This document shows positions 25,500 to 35,220 of a stretch of DNA of 37,965 bases, in pieces. This stretch comes from an uncultured Clostridia bacterium. Lineage in GTDB: Bacteria > Bacillota > Clostridia > Oscillospirales > Acutalibacteraceae. How positions within the stretch are numbered: the stretch's first letter is position 1; each line of letters starts with the position of its first letter. Position numbers and translations under genes: made by a program. The stretch spans positions 1 through 37,965 of the forward strand of contig CANRMX010000020.1 of assembly GCA_947631855.1 (NCBI GenBank). The letters run 5' to 3'. The notes beneath the pieces are model-generated. The model was not told the origin of the DNA. It ran no database searches and saw only the letters and a list, made by a program, of their open reading frames with translations.

Positions 25500-26648
25500 C
25501 TAGAAGAACAGGCTGACGGTATACACCGCCACCATGCTCAGGCACACCCAGAACAGCGGCGCCCGGGCGACGCACCCAAAGCCCTCGCCGCCGGTGAGGG
25601 GCGCAGGCTCTCCCGCTTCGGCGGGCGTCCTGCGGAAGATCTCCCGGAATTTGAAGATCAGCAGCTCGATCAGCGCGAGGATGCCCACTCCCAGCGGGAT
25701 CACCGTCATCAGCTCCGCCGCCAGCTCCGCGTGCTCGCCGAACAGGAGATCGCCATAGCTGCCGGCCACCGCCATGGCGTTGTTGAGAGCGTGGACGCAG
25801 ATGGTGACCCACAGGTTGCGGGTGCGGGCATAGAGGAAGCCCATGGTGAGCCCGGCCACAAAGGCAAAGAGCACGGTGGAGAGATCCAGATGGGCAAAGG
25901 CGAAGATCAGTGCCGAGACCACCACCGCGAAGCCCGTGCCGTGCTTTTGCAGGGCGGAGAAGATCACGCCCCGGAAGGCGAATTCCTCCATCACCGGCAC
26001 CAGCACCGCCGTGGAAAGCAGCTCCAGCGCGAAAAGCGGCCAGGTCTGCTGCTGGGTCAGGGATTGGCTGACGGGCTCATAGCCGAACTGCCCGAAGAAT
26101 TCCTGCACGCCCCAGGCCGGGAAATTTCCCGCCAGGCACAGGCCCACACCGGCCAGCACCCACAGCACGCCGGAGAGCACCCCCACCTTTTCAAAGCGCA
26201 GATAGGCTCCCGCGCCCCGGCGGCTTGCGCGCAGATAGATAAACAGCGGCAGCGCCGTGGAAAGGGGCACCATGGCGGCGCTGAACAGCAGCAGCCCCAG
26301 GTCGTCGCCGAACAGATCGACTCCAAACGCCGTGGTGAGCAGCATCAACGGCAGCTCGATCACCACCGCGGCCACCAGCTGCAGGATCATCATCAGGCTC
26401 ATCCGGTTCACGGTCTTCGTGGCGGAGGTCAGCCGATAGGGCCGCCGGGGTGCAAGGGAGAAGGCCGGGGCATAGACCATGGGCGCCACCGGCTGGGGCG
26501 GGTACGGATATTGGGGATAGAACACGGGCGCCGCCGGGTATGGCACAGCGCCCTGAGGCTGCGCCGGCGGATAACCGGGATTCGCGGGCGGTGCCGGATA
26601 CCCCGGATACACCGGCTGTCCCGGCGGTGAATAGGGATTTTGATTCAT
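25500..26648 (-). CDS. CPBP family intramembrane metalloprotease with Pro/Tyr-rich N-terminus
   Basis: A 382-residue membrane protein. Residues 1 to about 70 are a soluble Pro, Tyr and Gly-rich tail without hydrophobic span. About eight spans follow. The CPBP (CAAX protease/bacteriocin-processing) motifs are EEFAFRG (221-227), FAHLD (H253) and HALNN (H286), the residues that hold the metal. Members cleave prenylated or hydrophobic proteins in the membrane. The N-terminal tail, with its repeats of PGYP and PYP type, is unlike the usual family and may bind partners. ATG 26648 has AAAGGA upstream. It lies 14 nt after htpG and is probably co-transcribed with it. Confidence 0.88.
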   Translation of the reverse strand: MNQNPYSPPGQPVYPGYPAPPANPGYPPAQPQGAVPYPAAPVFYPQYPYPPQPVAPMVYAPAFSLAPRRPYRLTSATKTVNRMSLMMILQLVAAVVIELPLMLLTTAFGVDLFGDDLGLLLFSAAMVPLSTALPLFIYLRASRRGAGAYLRFEKVGVLSGVLWVLAGVGLCLAGNFPAWGVQEFFGQFGYEPVSQSLTQQQTWPLFALELLSTAVLVPVMEEFAFRGVIFSALQKHGTGFAVVVSALIFAFAHLDLSTVLFAFVAGLTMGFLYARTRNLWVTICVHALNNAMAVAGSYGDLLFGEHAELAAELMTVIPLGVGILALIELLIFKFREIFRRTPAEAGEPAPLTGGEGFGCVARAPLFWVCLSMVAVYTVSLFF

Positions 26649-26662
26649 ACAGTCGGGTCCTT

Positions 26663-28555
26663 TCAGATGATCTCGCAGAGCTTGCGGGAGAAATCGGCCG
26701 GGTCGTCGATGGGCAGGCCCTCAATGAGCAGCGCCAGGTCGTACAGGATGCCCGCATAGGTGGCCAGCTTCTCCCGGTCGTTCTCATAGAAGCCCGTCAG
26801 CTTCCCGAACACCGGGTGATCGGGATTCAGCTCCAGCACCCGCTGGGCGTGAATCTTCTCCTGGGCGGGCATGGAATTCAGCACCTTCTCCATTTCGGTG
26901 GAGATCATACCGTCGGTGGAGAGGCACACGGGGTGGCTCTTGAGGGTGGCGGAGACCCGCACGTCCTGCACCTTGTCACCCAGTGCCTCCTTCATGGCGG
27001 CCAGCATTTCCTTGTTGGATTCTCCCAGCGCCCGGGTCTTTTCTTTTTCCTCCTCGGTGGAGAGCTCCAGATCGTCGGCGGAGATGTTGCGGAACTCCTT
27101 GTCCTCGTACTTTTCCAGCATTTTCAGGGCGAATTCGTCCACGTTGTCGGTGAGCAGCAGCAATTCATAGCCCTTCTCCGTCACGGCCTCCGCCTGGGGC
27201 AGGGACAGGATGCGCTGGGCCGTCTCGCCGCAGCCGTAGTAGATGGCGGGCTGGCCCTCCTTCATCCGGGACACGTATTCTTTCAGCGTCACCGGCTTCT
27301 GCTCCAGAGAGGAGGTGAACAGCACCAAATCTTTCAGCTCGTCCTTTTTCTCGCCGTAATTGTCGTACAGCCCGTATTTCAGCTGCAAGCCGAAGGCCTT
27401 GAAGAATTCCTCATACTTTTCCCGGTCGTTCTGGAGCATGGAGGCAAGCTCCGAGGCGATCTTCTTCTCCAGCCGGGAGGCGATGAGCTTGAGCTGCCGG
27501 TCGTGCTGCAGCATTTCCCGGGAAATATTCAGGGAGAGGTCCTGGGAATCCACCAGCCCCTTCATAAAGCTGAAGCAGTCGGGCAGCAGGTCGGCGCATT
27601 TCTCCATGATCAGCACGCCGCTGGCATAGAGCTGCAGGCCCTTCTCAAAGTCCCGGGTATAGTAGTCCATGGGCGCAGTCTTGGGCACGAACAGCAGGGC
27701 GCTGTAGGTGGCGGCGCCCTCGGTGGAGGTGCGGATCACCCGCAGAGGGTCCTGCCAGTCGTGGAACTTCTCCTTGTAGAAGCTGTTCATCTCCTCGTCG
27801 GTGACTTCGCTTTTCGTCTTCTTCCAGATGGGCGTCATGCTGTTGAGGGTCTCCACCTCGAAGTGCGTCTCGTATTCGGGGTCCTTCCCGTCCACGCCGG
27901 TGCCCTCTTTCAGGTGGGAGTGCTGCATCTCCATGCGGATGGGATAGCGGATGTAATCGGAATAGCGCTTCACCAATTCCCGGATGCGGTACTGCTCCAG
28001 GAATTCCCCATACTGCTCGTCGTCGGTGTCCTCCTTGAGGTGCAGGGTGATCACCGTGCCCCGGTCACTCTTGGAGCCGGTCTTGATCTGATACCCCTCC
28101 AGCCCGCGGGATTCCCACACCCAGGCTTCGTCACTGCCCAGGGCGCGGCTCTCCACGGTGACGTGGTCGCTGACCATAAAGGCGGAGTAGAACCCCACGC
28201 CGAACTGGCCGATGATGTCCACGTCCTCCTTTTCCTCCGCCTCCTGCTTGAACTGCAAGGAGCCGCTTTTGGCGATGACGCCCAGGTTGGTGTCCAGCTC
28301 CTCCCTGGTCATGCCGATGCCGTTGTCAGTGACAGTGAGGGTGCGGGCGTCCTTGTGGAGGTCGATGCGGATGAAAAAGTCGTCCCGGTTGAGGCCGAAG
28401 CCGCCGTTTTCCAGCGCGTGGTAGTAGAGCTTGTCGATGGCGTCGCTGGCGTTGGAGATCAGCTCCCGGAGGAAGATCTCCTTGTGGGTGTAGATGGAGT
28501 TGATCATCAGATCCAGCAGGCGCTTGGATTCGGCTTTGAATTGTTTTAAGGGCAT
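26663..28555 (-). CDS. htpG: Molecular chaperone HtpG (Hsp90 family)
   Basis: A 630-residue ATP-dependent dimeric chaperone of the cytoplasm. The GHKL ATP pocket shows FLRELISNASDAIDKL (E31, N35, D39) and DNGIGM (77-82), followed by GVIAKSGS and IGQFGVGFYSAF. The middle and C-terminal domains have full length (630 residues, normal for HtpG). The ATG at 28555 follows AAAGGAAG. It has a sigma-A type promoter at 28602-28630. No CIRCE inverted repeat was seen near it, so control by HrcA is not evident. Downstream come a CPBP protease and tadA. Confidence 0.97.
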   Translation of the reverse strand: MPLKQFKAESKRLLDLMINSIYTHKEIFLRELISNASDAIDKLYYHALENGGFGLNRDDFFIRIDLHKDARTLTVTDNGIGMTREELDTNLGVIAKSGSLQFKQEAEEKEDVDIIGQFGVGFYSAFMVSDHVTVESRALGSDEAWVWESRGLEGYQIKTGSKSDRGTVITLHLKEDTDDEQYGEFLEQYRIRELVKRYSDYIRYPIRMEMQHSHLKEGTGVDGKDPEYETHFEVETLNSMTPIWKKTKSEVTDEEMNSFYKEKFHDWQDPLRVIRTSTEGAATYSALLFVPKTAPMDYYTRDFEKGLQLYASGVLIMEKCADLLPDCFSFMKGLVDSQDLSLNISREMLQHDRQLKLIASRLEKKIASELASMLQNDREKYEEFFKAFGLQLKYGLYDNYGEKKDELKDLVLFTSSLEQKPVTLKEYVSRMKEGQPAIYYGCGETAQRILSLPQAEAVTEKGYELLLLTDNVDEFALKMLEKYEDKEFRNISADDLELSTEEEKEKTRALGESNKEMLAAMKEALGDKVQDVRVSATLKSHPVCLSTDGMISTEMEKVLNSMPAQEKIHAQRVLELNPDHPVFGKLTGFYENDREKLATYAGILYDLALLIEGLPIDDPADFSRKLCEII

Positions 28556-28601
28556 GATAAAGACTTCCTTTCGTCTTGCAGAGTCATCTGTATTCCCAAT
28601 C

Positions 28602-28630
28602 AGTATAAACCTTTTTTGCGATAGTTGCAA
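28602..28630 (-). promoter_or_regulatory. Sigma-A promoter of htpG-CPBP-tadA
   Basis: On the minus strand TTGCAA (28625-28630) and TATACT (28602-28607) are separated by 17 nt. Confidence 0.7.
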
Positions 28631-28684
28631 GGCCCGGTTGATTTTCTTCCGGATTTTTGTTCCCCTCTCCTCCGCCCTGCACGC

Positions 28685-28709
28685 AAAACGGGCGGCAATC
28701 CGCCGCCCG
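28685..28709 (-). terminator. Intrinsic terminator after mutS2
   Basis: On the minus strand CGGGCGGC and GCCGCCCG (28702-28709 with 28689-28696) form an 8-bp stem over a 5-nt loop, followed by TTTTGCG. It ends the large minus-strand run and lies 55 nt upstream of the htpG promoter. Confidence 0.75.
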
Positions 28710-28740
28710 ATAAATGATCGCCGTATGTTGGAGGCCGTGA

Positions 28741-31092
28741 TTACTTCATCTCCACCACCGTCACGCCGCTTTCTCCCTCGCCGAAGGTGCCTAGCCGGAA
28801 GCTCTTCACCTGGGGGCAGCTCCGCAGGTGCTGCTGCACGGCGGCCCGCAGCACGCCGGTGCCCTTGCCGTGGATGATGGTCGCCTGCCCCAGCCCCATG
28901 CGGGAAATACGATCCAGGAACGCGTCCACCTCCAGCAGGGCGTCTTCGCTGTTCATGCCCCTTAGATCCAGGCTGGCCGAAGTCTCCGGCTGGGACACCG
29001 ACCGGGTCACCGTGCGCCGGGGCTTCTGGCTCTGAGGTTTGTCCTCCACGAGCCGCAGATTCTTCACATCCACCCGGGTCTTGATGATCCCCGCCTGCAC
29101 CAGCACCTGCCCGTCCTTGGGCTCCTCCAGCACCGTGGCGGCCTTGTCGATGTCGAATATCCGCACCGAATCCCCCACCTTCAGGGGCCTCGGCAGCACA
29201 TAGTCGCCCATGTCCCGCTCCACCACCGGGTCGGAGGTCTTGTCCAGCGCCCGCATATCGGCCCGCAGCCGGGCCTTTTCCTCTGCGGAAAGCTCCTTGT
29301 TCTTCCGCTTCCGCAGCTCGTCCAGCTCGTTGAGGAGGGCATCGGCCTGCCGCCGGGTCTGCTGCACGATCCGCGCAGCCTCTTTCCTGGCCCGGTCGAT
29401 CTCCTTCTTCGCCTCGGCCTCTGCCCGGGACAACGCGTCCTCCGCCCGGGCGGCCCGGCCCTGCGCCTCCGCAGAGGCCAGCCGGGCGGTCTCCCGCTCG
29501 TCCTCCAGCCTGCGGCGGCTCTCCTCCAGCCGATCCACCACTTCCTCGAACACGCCGCCCTCCCGGCTCATCAGCGCCCCGGCCCGGTCCACGATCCGCT
29601 CCTCCATCCCCAGCCTGCGGGAGATGGCAAAGGCGTTGGATTTTCCCGGCACACCGATCAGCAGCCGATAGGTGGGCCGCAGGGTGGCCACGTCGAATTC
29701 GCAGCAGGCGTTCTCCACACCCGGGGTCTTGAGGGCATAGGCTTTCAGCTCCGCATAGTGGGTGGTGCAGGCCAGCCGCACCCCCATCCCGCGCAGTTCC
29801 TCGATGATCGCCTCCGCCAGCGCCGCCCCTTCCACCGGGTCGGTGCCCGCGCCCAGCTCGTCCAGCAGCACCAGGCTCTCGTAGTCCGCCGTCTCCAAAA
29901 TGCGGATGATATTGGTCATGTGGGCGGAGAAGGTGGACAACGACTGCTCGATGCTCTGCTCGTCGCCGATATCCGCCAGCACGTGTTTGAACACGCACAC
30001 CCGGCTGCCCTCGCCTGCCGGGATCATCAGCCCGCACATGGCCATCAGCGTCAGCAGCCCGATGGTCTTGAGCACCACGGTCTTGCCGCCGGTGTTGGGC
30101 CCGGTGATGATGAGGGCGTCGAAATCCACACCCAGAGAAACGTCGGTGGCCACCACCTGTTCGGGGTCGATCAACGGGTGCCGCGCCTGATTCAGCACCA
30201 CCCGGCCGTCCTCGCCGATCTCCGGCGTCACCGCGTGCATCCGGTAGCCCAATTGCGCCTTGGCAAAGATCAAATTCAGCTCCACCGCGTACCGATAGCT
30301 TTCGATGACGGCGTCCGCAAAGCTGCCCGCCTCTCCGGAAAGCTCCATCACGATGCGCTGAATTTCTTCCTGCTCCTGGGCCCGCAGCAGCCTGATCTCG
30401 TTATTGGTCTCCACCACCGCCATGGGCTCCACGAACACCGTGGCGCCGCTGGAGGAGGTATCGTGGACCAGCCCGGGCACTTCTCCCCGGAATTCCGCTT
30501 TCACCGGCACCACGTACCGACCGCCCCGCTGGGTGATGATATTCTCCTGCAAATGCTTCTGGTGGCCGGGCGAGCGGATCAGCTTGTCCAGCTGGTCCCG
30601 CACCCGCTCGGATGCGCTGCGGATTTTCCGCCGGATGGTGCTCAGCGCCGGCGAGGCGCTGTCGGCCATCTCCTCCTCGCTGAGGATGCAGCCGTAGATC
30701 TTGTCCTCCAAAAACTTGTTGGGGGCAAGGATGCGAAACCTGTCCCCCAGCACCGTGTCCAGCACCGCCGATTTCCCTGCCCACTGGGTCAGCGCTCGAA
30801 TGGCCCGCAGGGTGCCGGCGATGTCCAGCAGCTCCCGGAAGCTCAGCCCGCCGCCGGCCTGCGCCCTGCGCATGGGCCCGGTGACGTTCTGCATCCCGTA
30901 GAAGGAGGGCGCACCGAATTTCGCCGTCATCACGTAGGCGGCGTCGGTCTCGGCCAGAAGCCCCCGCACCTCCGCCGGGTCGGTGGAGGGTTCCAGCGCC
31001 AGGGCCAGCTGGACGGCGTCCTCACAGGTGGCCTCCTTCGCCACCATCTCCAATATCTTGTCGAGCTCCAGCGCCCGATAGTGTTTATCCAT
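28741..31092 (-). CDS. mutS2: Endonuclease MutS2
   Basis: A 783-residue protein. The MutS-type core has the Walker A motif GPNTGGKT (331-338). A long coiled coil spans about 515-620 (RLEESRRRLEDERETARLAS and following). The C-terminal Smr nuclease domain starts near residue 708 and has LDLRGM and HGKGTG, both essential for activity in the family. MutS2 resolves recombination intermediates and helps to rescue colliding ribosomes. The ATG at 31092 follows GAGGAG. It lies 32 nt downstream of recO, so the two are likely co-transcribed. A terminator follows at 28685-28709. Confidence 0.97.
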   Translation of the reverse strand: MDKHYRALELDKILEMVAKEATCEDAVQLALALEPSTDPAEVRGLLAETDAAYVMTAKFGAPSFYGMQNVTGPMRRAQAGGGLSFRELLDIAGTLRAIRALTQWAGKSAVLDTVLGDRFRILAPNKFLEDKIYGCILSEEEMADSASPALSTIRRKIRSASERVRDQLDKLIRSPGHQKHLQENIITQRGGRYVVPVKAEFRGEVPGLVHDTSSSGATVFVEPMAVVETNNEIRLLRAQEQEEIQRIVMELSGEAGSFADAVIESYRYAVELNLIFAKAQLGYRMHAVTPEIGEDGRVVLNQARHPLIDPEQVVATDVSLGVDFDALIITGPNTGGKTVVLKTIGLLTLMAMCGLMIPAGEGSRVCVFKHVLADIGDEQSIEQSLSTFSAHMTNIIRILETADYESLVLLDELGAGTDPVEGAALAEAIIEELRGMGVRLACTTHYAELKAYALKTPGVENACCEFDVATLRPTYRLLIGVPGKSNAFAISRRLGMEERIVDRAGALMSREGGVFEEVVDRLEESRRRLEDERETARLASAEAQGRAARAEDALSRAEAEAKKEIDRARKEAARIVQQTRRQADALLNELDELRKRKNKELSAEEKARLRADMRALDKTSDPVVERDMGDYVLPRPLKVGDSVRIFDIDKAATVLEEPKDGQVLVQAGIIKTRVDVKNLRLVEDKPQSQKPRRTVTRSVSQPETSASLDLRGMNSEDALLEVDAFLDRISRMGLGQATIIHGKGTGVLRAAVQQHLRSCPQVKSFRLGTFGEGESGVTVVEMK

Positions 31093-31124
31093 AGCAACTC
31101 CTCAAATGTATTCCCGCCCGGGCC

Positions 31125-31868
31125 TCACAGCAGGCTGTTGTAGAAATCCAGCGTGGCGGGCCGCTTTTGCAGCACGTGGACGGTATACGCCTCCGCGGCC
31201 GCCAGCAGCTCCTGCCGGGCGGCTGGGGCAAGCTCAAAGGAAAAAATTTTCTCAAAGTCCGAATAGATGATGTGCCGCATGGCGGTCAGCGCGCCCGGCG
31301 ACAGGGGCATGGCCTTGCCCATGCTTTCTTCATAGCAGTCCTCACAGCGCAGCTCGCCTGCGCCCACCAGAAAAACCATCCGTGGGGCTTCGTATGCCCC
31401 GCACCCGGCGCAGCACACCAGGTCGGGCATATATCCCGCCAGGGAAAGCATCCGCATCTCCACGATGGGCTTCAATAATTCCGGCTCCCGCCCGCCCTTG
31501 GAGAGGAAGTGCAGCGCGTTGAGCACCAGCCGCAGATATTCCCCCGATTCCACCCCTTCCGGGACGGTCTCGCAGGCCAGCTCGCAGAAATACTGTGCCA
31601 ACGCCAGCCGCGCAAGATCCTCCCGCAGGCCGAAAAATGTCTCCTCCGGGAGGGCGCTGTTGATTATGTATTTATCCCGCCCCTTGTAGAGATTCAGGCG
31701 GGAAAAGCACAGCAGCCCCGTGGCGGCGTTCTTGCTGTCTTTCAGATTCTTGGCCCGCCGGGCGAAGGCGCGGATCACGCCCTCATCCCGGGTCAGCAGG
31801 GTCACCAGCCGATCGCTCTCCCCGATCACCTGCTCCCGGATCACCAATCCCTGGGTTTTGATCTGCAC
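31125..31868 (-). CDS. recO: DNA repair protein RecO
   Basis: A 247-residue recombination mediator that helps RecR and RecA load on single-stranded DNA. The N-terminal OB-fold begins QIKTQGLVIREQVIGESDR. The middle is helical. A zinc finger is formed by C153, C156, C175 and C178 (CCAGCGA and RCEDCYE). It starts with a GTG at 31868, preceded by GGAGGTG at the right distance; the N-terminus aligns with known RecO, so this start is well supported. The reading frame of the yqzL candidate overlaps its first 86 nt. Confidence 0.95.
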   Translation of the reverse strand: MQIKTQGLVIREQVIGESDRLVTLLTRDEGVIRAFARRAKNLKDSKNAATGLLCFSRLNLYKGRDKYIINSALPEETFFGLREDLARLALAQYFCELACETVPEGVESGEYLRLVLNALHFLSKGGREPELLKPIVEMRMLSLAGYMPDLVCCAGCGAYEAPRMVFLVGAGELRCEDCYEESMGKAMPLSPGALTAMRHIIYSDFEKIFSFELAPAARQELLAAAEAYTVHVLQKRPATLDFYNSLL

Positions 31869-31986
31869 GGCGCACCTCCGGAAATCTCTCCGGGGGCTCC
31901 AGCTGATCTCTCAAATGGGCATACCGGATATAGTCCTCTGCCCGTCCCGTCCGGGCGAAGTGGTTCCAAGCCTGTTGGACGTCCAC
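31783..31986 (-). CDS. yqzL: YqzL-like small protein overlapping recO
   Basis: A 67-residue protein whose first 35 residues, with AWNHFARTGRAEDYIRYAHL, match the small YqzL family that lies between era and recO in Firmicutes. The GTG at 31986 has AAAGGGGG 8 nt upstream. Most YqzL proteins have about 45 residues, but here no stop appears at the expected place and the frame runs 86 nt into recO, giving a low-complexity G, D, P and R-rich tail. It may be a true long overlap, a lost stop codon, or a sequencing or assembly slip. The function of YqzL is unknown. Confidence 0.65.
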   Translation of the reverse strand: MDVQQAWNHFARTGRAEDYIRYAHLRDQLEPPERFPEVRRADQNPGIGDPGAGDRGERSAGDPADPG

Positions 31987-32124
31987 ACAAAAACCCCCTT
32001 TGTCTGGGGACAAAGTCCCGCATAAAGAAAGTATTTGCATCGCCGCCGCGGGCTATGACAGGAAAATAATTGTTTGTTCCCGCTCTTTCGACAGGCTTTT
32101 CAGCTTTTTTATGGTAGGGGGACG

Positions 32125-33045
32125 CTACTCGTCCAGGTCGTCCCGGTTGAAGCCCAAACTCTGCAAAGTCTGGGGGCGCTGCCGCCAATCCTCCTTGACC
32201 TTCACCCACAGCTGCAAATTCACCTTGCAGCCGAAGAATTTTTCCAGATCCTGCCGGGCCGACGCGCCGATCTTCTTGAGCATCTCGCCGCCCTTGCCGA
32301 TGAGGATCCCCTTGTGGCTCTGCTTTTCGCAGTACACCGTCACCCGGATGTCCAGCAGCTCGCCCCGCTCAGAAAACTGCTCGGTGACGGCCGCCACCCC
32401 ATGGGGCACCTCCTGCTCCAGCAGCCGCAGCACCTTTTCCCGCACGGTCTCCGAGGCGATGACGTGCTCCGGCTGGTCGGTCAGGGTGTCCTCCGGGAAC
32501 AGGAACCCGCCCGGCTGGGCATAGGCTTCCAGCTCCTGCCACAGGGCCTCCACGCCGCTGCCGCTGCGGGCGGAGATGGGCACCACGGCCTTGAAGTCAA
32601 AACGCTGCATATATTTTTCGATCTGCCCCATCAGCTGGGTCTTGTCCTGCAAAAGGTCGATCTTGTTGATGGCCAGCAGCGCCGGCATATACCCTTCCTT
32701 GAAGCGCCGCATCAGCTCCTCGTCGGCCTTGGAAATTTCGCTGCCCGCGGCGGTCACCAGCAGGCACACGTCCACGCTGTCCATGGCCGATTGCACCGAC
32801 CGCACCATGAAATCCCCCAAAGAATTGCGGGGCTTCATCAGGCCCGGCGTGTCCAGGAAAGCCAGCTGGCAGTCCTCCCGGGTGGCCACCCCCAGAATCC
32901 GATTCCGGGTCGTCTGGGGCTTCTGGGAGACAATGGCGATCTTCCTGCCCACAAAGCGGTTGAGCAGGGTGGATTTCCCCACATTGGGCCGGCCCACGAT
33001 GGCCACCATGGCCGAGCGGCCGCCCACTTCGTTTTCATACGTCAT
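32125..33045 (-). CDS. era: GTPase Era
   Basis: A 306-residue GTPase that binds the 3' end of 16S rRNA and guides assembly of the 30S ribosomal subunit. The G1 motif is GRPNVGKS (18-25). DTPG is present in LAFLDTPGLMKPRN, NKID in LLAINKIDLLQ, and the C-terminal KH domain has GKGGEMLKKIGASARQDLEK. ATG 33045 was chosen because GAGGT lies upstream, rather than a TTG 12 nt earlier. It is the last gene of the phoH-ybeY-dgkA-era run, directly followed by the YqzL-like gene. Confidence 0.97.
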   Translation of the reverse strand: MTYENEVGGRSAMVAIVGRPNVGKSTLLNRFVGRKIAIVSQKPQTTRNRILGVATREDCQLAFLDTPGLMKPRNSLGDFMVRSVQSAMDSVDVCLLVTAAGSEISKADEELMRRFKEGYMPALLAINKIDLLQDKTQLMGQIEKYMQRFDFKAVVPISARSGSGVEALWQELEAYAQPGGFLFPEDTLTDQPEHVIASETVREKVLRLLEQEVPHGVAAVTEQFSERGELLDIRVTVYCEKQSHKGILIGKGGEMLKKIGASARQDLEKFFGCKVNLQLWVKVKEDWRQRPQTLQSLGFNRDDLDE

Positions 33046-33078
33046 ACAATACCTCAAATTTTTCCATCGATTGCATCC

Positions 33079-33579
33079 TCACCGCTTCCGCAGCCGGCCC
33101 AGCGCCCGCCTGATTCCCACCGGCCCCAGCCGGATAAAGGCCAGCGCCGCGCAGGCGGACAGCAGCAGCCCGCACAAGGGCGCCGGTGCGGAGACCATCG
33201 CCACCACCGTGTCCCACAGCGCCGGGCGCAAAAAGACCGCCGCGCCGGTCAGCGCCGCGAAAACCGCGCACAGGAACACCGCCCCAGCCGCCATGTCCTT
33301 CACCACGCGGATATGGGGGTTCAGGTGCTTTTCACTGAAATCGCAGAGCTTTTCCACCGCCGTGTTCAGCAGCTCCGCCGCGGTGACGCCGCCGATGGCC
33401 AGAAACAGGCAGGCCCATTCCCCTCGCGTCAGCTCCAGCCGGGAGGCGAAAAACAGCACATACGCCCCGGCGATGAGGTGCACCCGCATGTTCCGCTCGG
33501 TTTTCACCCCGTCCCACACGCCCCGCAGGGCGTCGGCAAAGCTCCTGGCCAAGGTGCGGCGGCCGGAAGGCTCACTCAT
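33079..33579 (-). CDS. dgkA: Diacylglycerol/undecaprenol kinase family protein
   Basis: A 166-residue integral membrane kinase. The conserved regions are KTERNMRVHLIAGAYVLFFA, TAAELLNTAVEKLCDFSEKH and HIRVVKDMAAGAVFLCAVF, where E and N residues of the active site are found. In Firmicutes these enzymes phosphorylate undecaprenol to recycle the lipid carrier. The protein has about 40 residues more than the usual 125, from roughly residue 125 on: a fourth hydrophobic span (PAPLCGLLLSACAALAFIRL) and a basic tail. It overlaps the 3' end of ybeY by 8 nt. In Bacillus the cdd gene lies between dgkA and era; it is absent here. Confidence 0.92.
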   Translation of the reverse strand: MSEPSGRRTLARSFADALRGVWDGVKTERNMRVHLIAGAYVLFFASRLELTRGEWACLFLAIGGVTAAELLNTAVEKLCDFSEKHLNPHIRVVKDMAAGAVFLCAVFAALTGAAVFLRPALWDTVVAMVSAPAPLCGLLLSACAALAFIRLGPVGIRRALGRLRKR

Positions 33580-34075
33580 CGTCCAGGGTGTAGCTTGCGC
33601 TGGAGGGCAGGCCCAGCTGCTGCATCACCAGTTCCTCCTTTTCCCGCATCCGCACCCGGTCCAGGCCGCTCTGCTCGTGGTCATACCCCAGCAGATGCAG
33701 CATGGAGTGGGCGGTCAAGAAGCCCACCTCCCGCTCCAGGGTATGGCCATAGGCCCGGGCCTGCTCCACCGCCTTGGGCACGGAGATCACGATGTCTCCC
33801 AGGATCTTCGCCCCGGTCTCGTGATTCACGTCGTACTGGCCGTTCTCGCCCATGGGGAACGACAGCACATCGGTGGGAGCGTCCTTGCCGCGATACTGGC
33901 GGTTCATCTGGTGGATCTGTTCGTTGTCCACGAATGAAACGCTGATCTCGGCGGGATCCTCAAACTGCTCCATTCGCAGCACGGCATGGCAGCAGCGGCG
34001 GATAAGCATCCGCAGCCCGGTGGGGATCTTCACCTGGTTCTGCCGGTTGGAGATGATTACGCGGACCTTTTCCAT
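33572..34075 (-). CDS. ybeY: Endoribonuclease/rRNA maturation factor YbeY
   Basis: A 167-residue zinc metalloprotein of the UPF0054 family, needed for 16S rRNA maturation and ribosome quality control. The zinc motif H-x3-H-x5-H is HSMLHLLGYDH (H123, H127, H133). The motif TDVLSFPM is also diagnostic. The ATG at 34075 is preferred, with AGAGGA 10 nt upstream; the ATG at 34084 would be too close to it. It overlaps dgkA by 8 nt and lies 43 nt after phoH, in the standard Firmicutes order. Confidence 0.96.
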   Translation of the reverse strand: MEKVRVIISNRQNQVKIPTGLRMLIRRCCHAVLRMEQFEDPAEISVSFVDNEQIHQMNRQYRGKDAPTDVLSFPMGENGQYDVNHETGAKILGDIVISVPKAVEQARAYGHTLEREVGFLTAHSMLHLLGYDHEQSGLDRVRMREKEELVMQQLGLPSSASYTLDDE

Positions 34076-34118
34076 GCTTTTCATTCCTCTCTGCTGAAAA
34101 AATCCATCAAGACCGCGC

Positions 34119-35075
<957 letters not shown>

Positions 35076-35145
35076 AACGCCGCTTCCCTTTTGCCTTTCC
35101 GTGCAGTCCAACTGGGCCCACTGCCCCAGGCTGCTTCCTATGGAT

Positions 35146-35175
35146 AGTATAGCACAATCGGGCTGGCGGCTTCAA
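35146..35175 (-). promoter_or_regulatory. Sigma-A promoter of the phoH-ybeY-dgkA-era run
   Basis: On the minus strand TTGAAG (35170-35175) and TATACT (35146-35151) are separated by 18 nt. It lies in the gap after yqfD. Confidence 0.6.
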
Positions 35176-35220
35176 GAAAAAAGAATATGAATCCTAGCCA
35201 AAAATTTTTCTCATTTTTCG

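Noticed and set aside
28556-28640. CIRCE element upstream of htpG
   Set aside because: No TTAGCACTC/GAGTGCTAA repeat is present.
28556-30037. Upstream extension of the htpG frame to 1124 codons
   Set aside because: The added part is antisense-like sequence in another frame of mutS2; htpG starts at 28555 with a ribosome binding site.
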